57,598 nt of DNA from Blautia caecimuris (lineage in GTDB: Bacteria > Bacillota > Clostridia > Lachnospirales > Lachnospiraceae): the NCBI RefSeq assembly GCF_024622975.1, contig NZ_JANJZT010000025.1:1-57598 (forward strand), written 5' to 3'. A program made the position numbers and the translations under genes. The notes beneath the pieces are model-generated. The model had not been told where the DNA came from. It did not search any database and saw nothing but the letters and a program-made list of their open reading frames with translations. Shown here piece by piece: positions 26,348 through 34,788 of this stretch (position 1 is the stretch's first letter; every line of letters starts with the position of its first letter).

Positions 26348-26752
26348 ATGTCAGAGATAAGGTTTCGCAACGCAGCCCACCGTGATTTTTTTCTGGAAAG
26401 CATGATGAAGTGCAGGGTAAACGACTGTTACCACAGGGCATTTTTCTATGTGATGGGGATTGCGGGGGAAACAAGGCGGAACATCAACGCCATGTTCGAT
26501 TTTAAGACGGACTGCATCAAGCCAGAGGGGATGCACGCAGGATGGCAGACGAGCGGCACGGTCAAGGTCTGCCACCTTGCCTTTAACCTCTGGAACGGTT
26601 ACGCCGAGGAAGGGCGTGAGAAACTCTTTACGCCAGAGGAATTGTTCTGCTGCGAGTTCGCTCCGTATTTCATGGAGGACATCAAGGCACGGTATCCCGA
26701 ATATTGCAGGGACTTACCCACGCCCAAGAAGCAGGCGGAGCATACACGTTAA
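26348..26752 (+). CDS. DUF6075-like conserved ICE protein (134 aa)
   Basis: ATG at 26348 is preceded by the weak site GGGGGGATTTTT. The protein (IRFRNAAHRDFFLESMMKCR, then FYVMGIAGETRRNINAMFDF) resembles DUF6075 proteins found after virB4 in clostridial ICEs (family name from memory). It is soluble, with no signal peptide, and has a cysteine pair at FCCEF. Function unknown; the constant gene order suggests a role in transfer or its control. Confidence 0.65.
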   Translation: MSEIRFRNAAHRDFFLESMMKCRVNDCYHRAFFYVMGIAGETRRNINAMFDFKTDCIKPEGMHAGWQTSGTVKVCHLAFNLWNGYAEEGREKLFTPEELFCCEFAPYFMEDIKARYPEYCRDLPTPKKQAEHTR

Positions 26753-26777
26753 AATTTTCAAATGAAAGGAAAAGCCT

Positions 26778-27563
26778 ATGAATTTTAAGAACTATAAAAC
26801 CATTCTCTGTACCGCCGCTGCCGCCGCCCTTTTGGGAGCAGCGGTTTTTTGCGGCTATAAGATTTACAGCCATTACCAGCAGATAGACGAGCAGACGGAA
26901 GCCTTTGCGGAGATTGCCGAGGTTGTGGAAAATGCCGAGCCAGAGGAAGAACCGCCAAAAGATAAGGATACACCCGTCAGCGAGGGCGAGGATATATTGG
27001 CAAAATACAAGGAATTGTATTTGCAGAATGAGGATATGGTCGGGTGGATTGCCATAGACGGAACAAGCATCAACTACCCCGTCATGCAGAGCAGGAACAG
27101 CCCGAATTTCTATCTGAAGCACAGCTTTGAAAAGGAATACAGCGATTTGGGAGTGCCGTATATCCAAGAGGACTGCGACATTTTCACAAGCGACAATCTG
27201 GTTATCTACGGACACCACATCAAGGGCGGCAGGATGTTCGGGGCATTGGAAGATTACAAATCCAAGAGTTTTTATGAGAAGCATAAGACTATCCAGTTTG
27301 ACACCCTCACGGAGCAGGCAGAGTATGAAATCATCGCCGTTTTTAAGACGGTTGCGTACAGCTCGGAAGGCTACCGCTACTATGATTTTGTCAATGCGGA
27401 AAACGAAAAAGAATTTGATGATTATGTCGGGAAGTGCAAAGAGCTTGCCTTGTATGATACGGGCGTGACCGCCCAATACGGCGACAGGCTCATTACCCTC
27501 TCCACCTGCGAATACTCCGCACAGAACGGCAGGCTTGTCGTGGTGGCAAAAAAGGTAAATTGA
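26778..27563 (+). CDS. srtB: Class B sortase (261 aa)
   Basis: ATG at 26778 follows GAAAGGAAAAGCCT. An N-terminal hydrophobic helix (about residues 8-26) anchors the enzyme outside the membrane. The sortase domain contains GWIAIDGTSINYPVMQS, the catalytic His146 in IYGHHIKGG and the catalytic Cys244 in TLSTCEYS, with an Arg shortly after (NGRLVVVAKK). Class B sortases attach proteins with NPxT- or PKTG-type signals to peptidoglycan. The TPKTG signal of the broken surface protein at 92-802 is the only candidate substrate in the window. Confidence 0.9.
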   Translation: MNFKNYKTILCTAAAAALLGAAVFCGYKIYSHYQQIDEQTEAFAEIAEVVENAEPEEEPPKDKDTPVSEGEDILAKYKELYLQNEDMVGWIAIDGTSINYPVMQSRNSPNFYLKHSFEKEYSDLGVPYIQEDCDIFTSDNLVIYGHHIKGGRMFGALEDYKSKSFYEKHKTIQFDTLTEQAEYEIIAVFKTVAYSSEGYRYYDFVNAENEKEFDDYVGKCKELALYDTGVTAQYGDRLITLSTCEYSAQNGRLVVVAKKVN

Positions 27564-27601
27564 CATGACCGCAAATCTTCTGGGAAAGGAGGTCGGATTT
27601 T

Positions 27602-29428
27602 ATGGCTGATATAAAGACCAGAGATGCGGTCAAAGGGACGATTAAGACTTTAGACAAAGCCGCCATAGCAGGCAGACGAATGAAATCTGCTTACGCAAAG
27701 ACAAAGGACAAGGCGGAGCAGGGATATTATGCGGAGGAAAATTCCCCCACGGAATATGCCGCCGACAAGGTTTCCCATGCTTCGGGGCGTATCAGGGATG
27801 AGGGCATCCACCAGTTTAATAAGCAGGGGCAGAAAAACGCCCAGATTACAAGGGAGAATATCGGTAAGGCAAAGGACAAAATCGCCGACTTTAAGGCAAA
27901 GCGGGCGAAGAAAGACGCCGAGCAGAAAACAATGCGGAATAAGGCAGGACAAAACGCCATGCGTACAATAAGGCAGGACGGCTTGCAGGAAATACAAGGG
28001 ACTGCAAGCCGTCCCGCTGTTTCTGCTACTCCTGCTACTTCTGCCAAGACCGAAACACCCCAGACAGCGGCAAACTCATTGATAAAGACCAGACAGCAGG
28101 GAAAGCGGACGATAAAGACAACCGCCAGAAATGCCGAAAAAACCGTCAAGACCACAGCCAAAGGCACGGTCAAGGCGACGGAAAAAGGCGTGAAAACCGC
28201 AAAGGCGACATCCAAGACAGCGATTAAGACCACGGAGCAGACCGCAAAGGCGGCGCAGAAAACGGCGAAAGCATCCGCCAAAGCCGCCCAGAAAGCGGCA
28301 CAGACGGCAAAAGCCACCGCAAAGGCGACAGCCGAAGCAACGAAAGCCACGGTCAAAGCGACCATTGCGGCAGTCAAAGCGATTATCGCAGGGACAAAGG
28401 CGTTGATTTCCGCCCTTATCGCAGGCGGCTGGATTGCCGTCATGATAATCCTTATCGTCGTCCTGCTTGGGTGTGCCGTGTCCCTGTTCGGGGGCGGCAG
28501 CGACAGCATATCCTATACCCCTGTCAGTGCGGAGGTTAAAGCCTACACGCCGCTGATACAGAAGTATGCAAAGCAGTACGGCATCCCCGAATATGTGGAG
28601 CTTATCAAGGCGGTAATGATGCAGGAAAGCGGTGGACGTGGACTTGACCCGATGCAGGCGGCGGAGGGGAGCTTCAACAAGAAATACCCCCATGAGCCGA
28701 ACGGCATCAAAGACCCCGAATATTCCATCGAGTGCGGCGTGCAGGAACTGAAAGCTGCCCTTGTTTCAGCCGAGGTGGAGAACCCGATTGACATGGAGCG
28801 CATCAAGCTCGCCTTGCAGGGCTACAACTTCGGCAACGGGTATATTTCATGGGCAAAGACCAACTACGGCGGCTATTCCTATGCAAATGCGGTGGAGTTT
28901 TCCGCAATGCAAGCACAGCGGCTCGGTTGGGAGAAATACGGCGACACGCAGTACCCCGCCCATGTGCTGCGCTACTACCCATACGGGCGGGCGTTCACAA
29001 GCGGAGGAAACCAAGCCATTGTGGAGGTTGCCTTAACGCAGCTCGGCAACGAGGGCGGTCAGCCTTATTGGAGCTGGTACGGCTTTGAGGGGCGTGTGGA
29101 ATGGTGCGCCTGCTTCGTATCGTGGTGTGCCGACCAGTGCGGCTATCTGGAAAGCGGCATCATCCCGAAATTCTCCCTCTGCTCGGACGGTGTGAACTGG
29201 TTCAAGGGCAAAGGACAATGGCAGGATAAGAACTATGAGCCGAAGGCAGGCGACCTAATTTTCTTTGATTGGGGGAGCGACGGCTCAATCGACCATGTGG
29301 GAATCGTGGAGAAGTGCGAGAATGGAACGGTCTACACCGTGGAGGGCAACTCTGGGGATGCCTGCAAACAGCAGAGCTATCCAGTCGGGAGCGGCTCTAT
29401 CTACGGGTACGGATGCCCTGCGTATTGA
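27602..29428 (+). CDS. Bifunctional cell-wall hydrolase: lysozyme-like plus CHAP/NlpC-type (608 aa)
   Basis: ATG at 27602 follows GGGAAAGGAGGTCGGATTTT. Residues about 1-270 are a charged region containing an Ala/Lys/Thr-rich repeat stretch, then a transmembrane helix (GGWIAVMIILIVVLLGCAVS). Outside the membrane come a lysozyme-like domain (VELIKAVMMQESGGRGLDPM with the catalytic-type Glu) and a C-terminal CHAP/NlpC-like domain with CACFVSWCADQCG and DHVGIVEK supplying Cys and His. This is the CD1108-type hydrolase of Tn1549-like ICEs, similar in design to Tn916 Orf14. It opens the peptidoglycan locally for the transfer channel. Confidence 0.88.
   Translation: MADIKTRDAVKGTIKTLDKAAIAGRRMKSAYAKTKDKAEQGYYAEENSPTEYAADKVSHASGRIRDEGIHQFNKQGQKNAQITRENIGKAKDKIADFKAKRAKKDAEQKTMRNKAGQNAMRTIRQDGLQEIQGTASRPAVSATPATSAKTETPQTAANSLIKTRQQGKRTIKTTARNAEKTVKTTAKGTVKATEKGVKTAKATSKTAIKTTEQTAKAAQKTAKASAKAAQKAAQTAKATAKATAEATKATVKATIAAVKAIIAGTKALISALIAGGWIAVMIILIVVLLGCAVSLFGGGSDSISYTPVSAEVKAYTPLIQKYAKQYGIPEYVELIKAVMMQESGGRGLDPMQAAEGSFNKKYPHEPNGIKDPEYSIECGVQELKAALVSAEVENPIDMERIKLALQGYNFGNGYISWAKTNYGGYSYANAVEFSAMQAQRLGWEKYGDTQYPAHVLRYYPYGRAFTSGGNQAIVEVALTQLGNEGGQPYWSWYGFEGRVEWCACFVSWCADQCGYLESGIIPKFSLCSDGVNWFKGKGQWQDKNYEPKAGDLIFFDWGSDGSIDHVGIVEKCENGTVYTVEGNSGDACKQQSYPVGSGSIYGYGCPAY
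28100..28420 (+). repeat. Degenerate Ala/Lys/Thr-rich repeats in the cell-wall hydrolase gene
   Basis: The coding sequence repeats units like AAAACCGTCAAGACC and AAAGCCGCCCAGAAAGC, giving peptides of the type TVKTTAKG, TAKATSKTA, AQKTAKASAKA. The pattern predicts a long amphipathic basic helix just before the membrane anchor. Such repeats are prone to length changes. Confidence 0.6.
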
Positions 29429-29440
29429 TGGCAGAACGGG

Positions 29441-29480
29441 TGAAAGAAAAACCAGAGGTCAATCCTCTGGCTGCTCTTTT
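29441..29480. terminator. Bidirectional terminator between the hydrolase and Xre genes
   Basis: CCAGAGG (29452-29458) and CCTCTGG (29464-29470) form a short stem. A GAAAGAAAAA tract lies to the left and CTCTTTT to the right, so it can act on both converging transcripts. It overlaps the last codons of the Xre gene. Confidence 0.6.
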
Positions 29481-29815
29481 GCCGTACATATCCCCTGCGC
29501 CGTCCCTGCTATGATAGTCAGTTTCGCATCATCAAAAGTATCAAGAAGCACATCTAACCGCCGACGTAAAGTTGTTTTCCCTATTGGACTGTCTGGGTGT
29601 ATGTACTGGTCTACGGATATATGGAACATTGTAACAAGCTGAATAAACAGCCGAAAGCTCGGATACTGCCCCTCTTTCTCCACAGATTGCAAATGCCTTG
29701 CCGAAATGCCAAGCTCCTCGGCTAATTCCTCTCTTGTAATTCGCTGCTTCTCACGGGCTTTTTGGATAGCCTGCCCCAATTCCATAAAGTCAAGGTTTCC
29801 TACGGCTTCGTTCAT
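29459..29815 (-). CDS. Xre-family repressor (118 aa)
   Basis: The gene reads leftward from ATG at 29815. The protein has an N-terminal helix-turn-helix (ELGQAIQKAREKQRITREEL, then AEELGISARHLQSVEKEGQY) of the Cro/CI type. Its C-terminal extension has no recognised domain. It converges with the transfer operon and is divergent from the HTH and two-component genes at 30021. Repressors in this position usually control ICE excision or transfer; the target is not shown by the sequence. Confidence 0.8.
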   Translation of the reverse strand: MNEAVGNLDFMELGQAIQKAREKQRITREELAEELGISARHLQSVEKEGQYPSFRLFIQLVTMFHISVDQYIHPDSPIGKTTLRRRLDVLLDTFDDAKLTIIAGTAQGICTAKEQPED

Positions 29816-29966
29816 TTTTTCACCACCTGTTCATTAATTTTTCCCTTATATTTTACAGAAGTGAAAGTTCTGCTTAAACGATGTGAAATTTCCATACATA
29901 AGAAACTGTACTTCTTATTTTAGGAAAAATTATCTCTTGCTTTTCTCAATAACACTTTTTCTATAA

Positions 29967-29995
29967 TTGTATTATTCGTTTTGACGCATTATAAT
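29967..29995 (+). promoter_or_regulatory. Candidate promoter for the HTH/two-component operon
   Basis: TTGTAT at 29967-29972 and a perfect TATAAT at 29990-29995 are 17 nt apart, ending 25 nt before the ATG at 30021. Confidence 0.45.
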
Positions 29996-30020
29996 ATCAG
30001 TTATGAAGGAGGTTATTTCA

Positions 30021-30218
30021 ATGTTTGATTACATGAATGTAAAAGAAGCGGCTGAAAAATGGGGATTGTCCGAACGGAGGATACAGGTATTATGCGCTAC
30101 AAACCGAATCCCCGATGTAATGCGAATCAGCAATGTGTGGCTGATTCCAAAGACTGCATCAAAGCCTATAGACGGGCGTTTTAAAAAAAGAGATAAGGAG
30201 GAATCAGACAATGAGTAA
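30021..30218 (+). CDS. Small HTH protein, excisionase/MerR-like (65 aa)
   Basis: ATG at 30021 is chosen over the upstream ATG at 30003 because GAAGGAGGT at 30005-30013 is correctly placed for it. The protein starts MFDYMNVKEAAEKWGLSERR, a winged-helix DNA-binding pattern seen in excisionases and small MerR-like proteins. It ends with a basic KKRDKEESDNE tail. It overlaps the response regulator gene by 8 nt, so it belongs to that operon and may be either its regulator or a recombination directionality factor. Confidence 0.7.
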   Translation: MFDYMNVKEAAEKWGLSERRIQVLCATNRIPDVMRISNVWLIPKTASKPIDGRFKKRDKEESDNE

Positions 30219-30900
30219 GATTTTATTGGTTGAAGATGATATGGAAATCAGTACCATGCTAAAGAATTTTTTGCACACAGAAAAATTTGAGGTAATTACA
30301 GCGTATGATGGCAAAAATGCCCTCGACAGGTTCTTTTCGGATAGTTTCAGTCTGGTTTTGCTTGATTTGATGATTCCTCAAATAAGCGGAATTGAAGTCA
30401 TGGAAAAAATCAGAGAAAACAGCACTGTCCCGATTATTATTATATCGGCAAAAGATACCGATTCTGATAAAACGCTTGGTTTAGGTTTGGGAGCAGATGA
30501 TTATATAACGAAACCGTTTTCTGTCACAGAAGTATTGGCAAGGATAAAAGCAAATATCCGAAGAACTACACAGTATGCTGCAAGTGCAACAGAACAGCAG
30601 CCAATACTTCAAACGGGAAACCTTGTCATGCATCTGAATGAGTATTCTGTAACAAAAAACGGCTGTAAAATAGAGCTTACATCAAAAGAATTTGAAATTT
30701 TAAAGCTGTTATTGCAGAATCCAAAGAAAGTATATACGAAAGAACAGATTTACTCCCTTGTCTGGAATGATACCTATTATGGTGATGAAAATGCCGTCAA
30801 TGTCCATATCAGCAGATTGAGGAATAAAATAGAGGATAATCCCCGTGAACCGCAGTATGTGATTACGGTATGGGGAATCGGATACAAATTGGGGGAGTGA
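30211..30900 (+). CDS. OmpR/PhoB-type response regulator (229 aa)
   Basis: ATG at 30211 follows AAGGAGGAATCAGACA. The receiver domain has the acidic pair in LLVEDDMEIS, the phosphoacceptor Asp52 in LLDLMIPQ and the conserved Lys in DDYITKPF. The C-terminal winged-helix domain has ELTSKEFEILKLLLQNPKKV and VNVHISRLRNKIE. It pairs with the histidine kinase at 30905 and probably controls the ABC exporter genes downstream, as in bacitracin- or lantibiotic-type resistance modules. Confidence 0.92.
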   Translation: MSKILLVEDDMEISTMLKNFLHTEKFEVITAYDGKNALDRFFSDSFSLVLLDLMIPQISGIEVMEKIRENSTVPIIIISAKDTDSDKTLGLGLGADDYITKPFSVTEVLARIKANIRRTTQYAASATEQQPILQTGNLVMHLNEYSVTKNGCKIELTSKEFEILKLLLQNPKKVYTKEQIYSLVWNDTYYGDENAVNVHISRLRNKIEDNPREPQYVITVWGIGYKLGE

Positions 30901-30904
30901 AAGG

Positions 30905-31843
30905 ATGAGCGATAAAACAATCATATTCTTTTTGGCAGTTGTTGTCTGCTTATTATTCCTTGTGGTTTTATACCAGCGTTTTATTTTTGGCAGGGGAATA
31001 CAGGCAAAGATAAAACGGATGAATAAAAAGTTGGAGGAAATTTTAGAAACTGGTAGCGACGAGAAAGTAATGGTATTTACGGACAACCCTGTTTTGATGG
31101 AATTAGGGGGACAAATCAACCGCCTGCTGATAGACCGACAGAAAATAAGGGCAGATTTTAAAAGGGAAGAAATTTCTTCTAAAAAGATGCTGGCGAATAT
31201 CTCCCATGACATAAAAACACCGCTAACGGTCATATTGGGTTATCTGGAAATTATGAGCTTGAACCATGCAGATAATGAGATGTTGAAAAAAGTAGAAACA
31301 AAAGCGAATCAAGTTATGAACCTTATCAATCAGTTTTTTACATTGGCAAAACTGGAATCTGGCGATACAAATATAAATCTTGGCAAAGTCAATATCAACG
31401 AGATATGCAGGGAGAATATTTTGGAGTTTTACGATATTTTATTGCAGAAAGATTTTGATGTTGATTTGTTTATTCCAGAAACAGCTATTTTTGTGCAGGG
31501 GGAGAAAGAAGCCCTGCAAAGAATTTTATACAATTTATTGTCAAATGTAATACGCTACGGCTCCGACGGCAAATATTTAGGAGTTTTTTTGCGTCAAGAC
31601 AAGGGTAATGTATATATTGATGTGGTTGATAAAGGGAAAGGGATTGAACAGGAATTTGCATCGAATGTGTTTGACAGGCTTTATACAATGGAAGATTCCA
31701 GAAACAGGGAAATACAAGGGAACGGATTAGGTTTAACGATTGCTAAGAACCTTGCAAAGCAGTTAGAGGGCGATATATTTTTAAACAGCATACCGAATGT
31801 CAAAACAACTTTTACAGTAAGCCTCAAAAAAATAACTTATTAA
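30905..31843 (+). CDS. Sensor histidine kinase (312 aa)
   Basis: ATG at 30905 lies 4 nt after the regulator stop, with GGGGGAGTGAAAGG upstream. There is one N-terminal membrane helix (IIFFLAVVVCLLFLVVLYQ) and no extracellular sensor domain, so stimulus sensing probably occurs in the membrane or through the ABC partner. The H box is NISHDIKTPLTV (His101). The ATPase boxes are NVIRYG (N-type), VVDKGKGIEQEF and GNGLGLTIAK. This architecture is common in kinases for antimicrobial-peptide detoxification. Confidence 0.9.
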   Translation: MSDKTIIFFLAVVVCLLFLVVLYQRFIFGRGIQAKIKRMNKKLEEILETGSDEKVMVFTDNPVLMELGGQINRLLIDRQKIRADFKREEISSKKMLANISHDIKTPLTVILGYLEIMSLNHADNEMLKKVETKANQVMNLINQFFTLAKLESGDTNINLGKVNINEICRENILEFYDILLQKDFDVDLFIPETAIFVQGEKEALQRILYNLLSNVIRYGSDGKYLGVFLRQDKGNVYIDVVDKGKGIEQEFASNVFDRLYTMEDSRNREIQGNGLGLTIAKNLAKQLEGDIFLNSIPNVKTTFTVSLKKITY

Positions 31844-31930
31844 ATTCCCTGCGAAAGAAATTCGTAAGAATTAGTCAAGAGTTTTGAAAATCTATATCGC
31901 TATAATGATATTCATAAAACACCTTTGGGC

Positions 31931-32010
31931 GTATTGCTATGTCCGAAAAAGGCGTTACTAAGGAAACACCCTACGGGTATCCCTCTATGCCAAAAAGCTG
32001 GCAACATTAA
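31931..32010 (+). promoter_or_regulatory. Leader with short ORF ahead of the ABC exporter genes
   Basis: The stretch GTATTGCTATGTCCGAAA at 31931-31948 recurs with one change at 37115-37132. Its ATG (31939) opens a 23-codon frame (MSEKGVTKETPYGYPSMPKS plus WQH) ending at 32010, 17 nt before the ABC start. Small hairpins (ACCC-TAC-GGGT and TGCCA-AAAAGC-TGGCA) lie inside. A leader-peptide control of the exporter is possible. A TATAAT at 31901-31906 may be the -10 of its promoter, with no clear -35. Confidence 0.4.
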
Positions 32011-32026
32011 GGAAAGGAGGCAAAAA

Positions 32027-32950
32027 ATGTCTTATATTTTGCAAACAAGCCATCTAAGCAAAACGATAGATGGGAAACAGTTAGTTACAGATGTGAATAT
32101 CCATGTAAAGAAAGGTGAGGTATATGGATTTTTAGGACCGAACGGGGCAGGAAAAACCACGGTGATGAAGATGCTTACAAATCTATGGAAACCGACAAGC
32201 GGCACGGTTGCGCTGTTCGGGAAAGCATTGGAAAAAAACTCTTACGAGGTGCTGAAGCGTATGGGAAGCATCATTGAATTTCCTACATTTTATGACCATA
32301 TGAGCGGAAAGGACAACTTACAGCTTCATTGTGAGTATATGGGATATTATAACAAAGGCAGCGTGGAGGAAGCACTCGGGATGCTTGGGCTTTCGGATGC
32401 GGCGGATAAGCCTGCGGGCAGCTATTCTTTAGGAATGAAGCAGCGTCTGGGGATTGCCCGTGCCATATTGTGCAAGCCAGAGTTAGTTATCCTTGACGAG
32501 CCGACAAATGGTTTAGACCCCGCAGGAATGAAGCAAATCAGAGATTTGTTTCGGATGCTATGTACCGAGTATGGAATGACGTTTATGATATCCAGTCATC
32601 TTCTCCCAGAAATAGAAAGTATTGCCGATACGGTTGGCGTTATCCATCATGGAAAGATGATGAAAGAAATATCCATGAAAGAAATTGCGGAAACAAATAC
32701 GGCGTATATCGAGCTTGCCGTAGAGGATACAAAGAAAGCGGCGTATGTTTTAGCTGAAAAAATGCAGTTAAGTAATTTTAAAATCGTAAACGATTCGGCG
32801 ATTCGTATTTATGAGCAGGGTATCACCACACAAAAGATTTCGAGGGAATTGATGGCAAATGATGTAGAGATTGCTTCCATCAGCCAACATACCGAAACAT
32901 TGGAGGACTATTTCTTAAAAATTACATCGGAGGTGGGAAAATCATGTTAA
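32027..32950 (+). CDS. ABC transporter ATP-binding protein, bacitracin/lantibiotic type (307 aa)
   Basis: ATG at 32027 is preceded by GGAAAGGAGGCAAAAA; the upstream part of the frame overlaps a leader and is not protein-like. The ATPase has Walker A GPNGAGKT (37-44), signature YSLGMKQRLGIARA and Walker B LVILDEPTNGLDP. The C-terminal 80 residues match BcrA-type exporters. It overlaps the permease gene by 7 nt. It probably removes a peptide antibiotic under control of the upstream two-component system; the substrate is unknown. Confidence 0.9.
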   Translation: MSYILQTSHLSKTIDGKQLVTDVNIHVKKGEVYGFLGPNGAGKTTVMKMLTNLWKPTSGTVALFGKALEKNSYEVLKRMGSIIEFPTFYDHMSGKDNLQLHCEYMGYYNKGSVEEALGMLGLSDAADKPAGSYSLGMKQRLGIARAILCKPELVILDEPTNGLDPAGMKQIRDLFRMLCTEYGMTFMISSHLLPEIESIADTVGVIHHGKMMKEISMKEIAETNTAYIELAVEDTKKAAYVLAEKMQLSNFKIVNDSAIRIYEQGITTQKISRELMANDVEIASISQHTETLEDYFLKITSEVGKSC

Positions 32951-33648
32951 AGCTTGTCAGACTTGAATGGAAAAAGAATAATATCGGGAAATATATCAAA
33001 GGCGTAATCATTATGGCGGCTCTGCTTGGCTTATTTGTTTTTGCGTTAGCGTTTTTGGGTATTGCCAACGACCCCGACGGAACACTGGATGCTGCGCCTG
33101 GGACAGATGTAATCTCCGCTCCCATTGAATTATTTACCAGCATGGCTTTTCTTATTTACACCAGTGTAATGTTGGCGACCTTTATTGTAAGCGCATACAA
33201 AAACAAGACCATGAATCTGATGTTTTCCTACCCTATTAAGCGGCAGAAAATCTTAGCTTCCCAAATGATTGCGGTCTGGACTTTTAATTTTGCCGCACTC
33301 ATTTTAACAAAACTGGCAATTTATATGTGTGTGTTCTTTGGGGCAAAATTTATGCAGTCATCCTTTGTCGTTGATTTTTCAATAGGCAGTCTGTCATTTT
33401 ATATACAACTGATACTAAAATCAGTGGTAATCGTCAGCATGAGCTTTATTGCCTTGTTTGTCGGGATGGCTTTAAAATCTTCAAAGGCAACGATTGTCAC
33501 TTCATTTTTGTTGATTTTTCTCACGCAGGCGAACATTGGCGATTTCACAATGGCAGGCAACGCAGTATTTCCTATTATTTTGACGGCTATTTCTTTGCTT
33601 TTTGCCGCTTTGTCAATCATAAATGTGGAAAGCAAAGATTTAATGTAG
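32944..33648 (+). CDS. ABC transporter permease (234 aa)
   Basis: ATG at 32944 overlaps the ATPase gene, with GGAGGTGGGAAAATC upstream. About six hydrophobic segments are visible, including IIMAALLGLFVFALAFLGI and VVIVSMSFIALFVGMAL. The N-terminus (LKLVRLEWKKNNIGKYIKG) is typical of ABC-2 permeases of lantibiotic immunity and bacitracin exporters. It forms the membrane part of the transporter with the ATPase encoded just upstream. Confidence 0.85.
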   Translation: MLKLVRLEWKKNNIGKYIKGVIIMAALLGLFVFALAFLGIANDPDGTLDAAPGTDVISAPIELFTSMAFLIYTSVMLATFIVSAYKNKTMNLMFSYPIKRQKILASQMIAVWTFNFAALILTKLAIYMCVFFGAKFMQSSFVVDFSIGSLSFYIQLILKSVVIVSMSFIALFVGMALKSSKATIVTSFLLIFLTQANIGDFTMAGNAVFPIILTAISLLFAALSIINVESKDLM

Positions 33649-33659
33649 GAGGCGGGGTT

Positions 33660-34520
33660 ATGAATGTGAAAAAAATACTGTTAGCGGGGATTTTAGTGAT
33701 AGCTTTTGGCATATGCGGATGTGGAAACAAGGAAAAAATAGATTCTAACGAGGAATTTTCGGCGGAAGGCATTTCAGAAATTGTATTGGATATTTCCTCT
33801 TGGAATTTAAAAGTGATGGCTTCCAGTGATGACAAAGTACACATAGCCTGCGAAGGAAAAGTCGAAAATGACCGTGATATGCAGGTTGTGCAGAAAGATG
33901 GAAAACTAATGGTACAGCAGGATGATGATACGGACAAAAATCTGGCGGAGCAATTTTCGTTTGGTGAAGCAGGGAAGATAATACTGTATATTCCTAAAGA
34001 TAATGCTGTTTCATTATCCATGAACAATGGTTCGGGAGAGATGGAGTTGGAAGCGGTCAGCATTTCCGCTTTGTCCTTGAACAACCAGTCTGGCTATGTA
34101 ACGATGTCTGATTTCATAGCTGAAAGCGTAAAAATAAAATCTCTTTCAGGCGATATTAAAATAACAGATGCTTCATGTACGGATTCTAATATCAATACAG
34201 AATCTGCATATGTTACTATGAAAAATGCAGTTATTGGAAAGGCTGCTGTTTCGACAGATTCTGGCGAAGTGAATATAAGCAACATAAACAGCTATGATTC
34301 CCTATCTGTAGAAACGGGTTCGGGAGATATAACATTGTCCCATGAAACGATGCCAGATAATTTATCCTGCCATATATCCAGTGGTTCGGACGATGTAACC
34401 GTACAGCTTAAGAATGCGGAATTCAGTACCGATACAGACGGATGTAAGGATGGGAGCATCGGAAAGGGCGAAAACAGTTTATCTATCATGAGCAACAGCG
34501 GAACAGTAATTGTAAAATAG
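33660..34520 (+). CDS. DUF4097 beta-strand-repeat lipoprotein (286 aa)
   Basis: ATG at 33660 follows GTAGGAGGCGGGGTT. The N-terminal signal ends at a cysteine-rich lipobox-like ICGC, so the protein is probably lipid-anchored outside the membrane. The rest is a right-handed beta-helix-like series of short strands with repeated glycine turns (NNGSGEMELEAVSISALSLN, then KSLSGDIKITDASC), characteristic of DUF4097. Such proteins often accompany regulators and transporters of the envelope stress type. It could act as a sensor or sequestering partner for the ABC system. Function is inferred from context. Confidence 0.75.
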   Translation: MNVKKILLAGILVIAFGICGCGNKEKIDSNEEFSAEGISEIVLDISSWNLKVMASSDDKVHIACEGKVENDRDMQVVQKDGKLMVQQDDDTDKNLAEQFSFGEAGKIILYIPKDNAVSLSMNNGSGEMELEAVSISALSLNNQSGYVTMSDFIAESVKIKSLSGDIKITDASCTDSNINTESAYVTMKNAVIGKAAVSTDSGEVNISNINSYDSLSVETGSGDITLSHETMPDNLSCHISSGSDDVTVQLKNAEFSTDTDGCKDGSIGKGENSLSIMSNSGTVIVK

Positions 34521-34544
34521 TTTTGTTTTGGAGTGTAGAAAGAT

Positions 34545-34733
34545 ATGGAACGGTATCATTGGATATATTGCCCTGTATGCGAAAATAAGACACGCATGAA
34601 AATAAGGGAAGATACAGAAATAAGGAACTTCCCTCTGTATTGCCCGAAATGCAGGCAAGAAAGTTTAATCAATGTAAAATCATTAAAAGTAGTTGTTATG
34701 AAAGAGCCAGACGCACAGACGCAGAGCCGATGA
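34545..34733 (+). CDS. Cysteine-rich KTR-domain protein, copy 1 (62 aa)
   Basis: ATG at 34545 has only a weak site (TGGAGTGTAGAAAGAT). The protein is a two-knuckle zinc ribbon: CPVCENKTR and CPKCRQES, the KTR-domain signature. It shares 35 of the first 56 residues with the second copy at 36832. Both copies have a hairpin around their stop codons with the same AGCCGATGAAC sequence. The two copies flank the MATE/PadR unit as direct repeats. Nucleic-acid binding is plausible but unproven. Confidence 0.75.
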   Translation: MERYHWIYCPVCENKTRMKIREDTEIRNFPLYCPKCRQESLINVKSLKVVVMKEPDAQTQSR

Positions 34734-34772
34734 ACTTGTGGAAAAACCTCACAGCTCATCGGCTCTATTTGT
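34723..34772 (+). terminator. Terminator after KTR copy 1
   Basis: AGAGCCGATGA (34723-34733) pairs with TCATCGGCTCT (34756-34766), an 11-bp stem that spans the stop codon. Inner TGTGG/CCTCACA pairing extends it. The following run is ATTTGTC, so termination may be weak. Confidence 0.55.
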
Positions 34773-34788
34773 CAGAAAGAATAAATAT

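Noticed and set aside
26682..27566. Long minus-strand ORF opposite the sortase gene (294 codons)
   Set aside because: The plus-strand sortase with intact catalytic residues explains the region; long antisense frames arise from its codon bias.
28100..28420. Possible CRISPR array or tandem repeat locus
   Set aside because: The repeats are degenerate, in frame and encode an Ala/Lys-rich helix of the hydrolase; there are no spacers.
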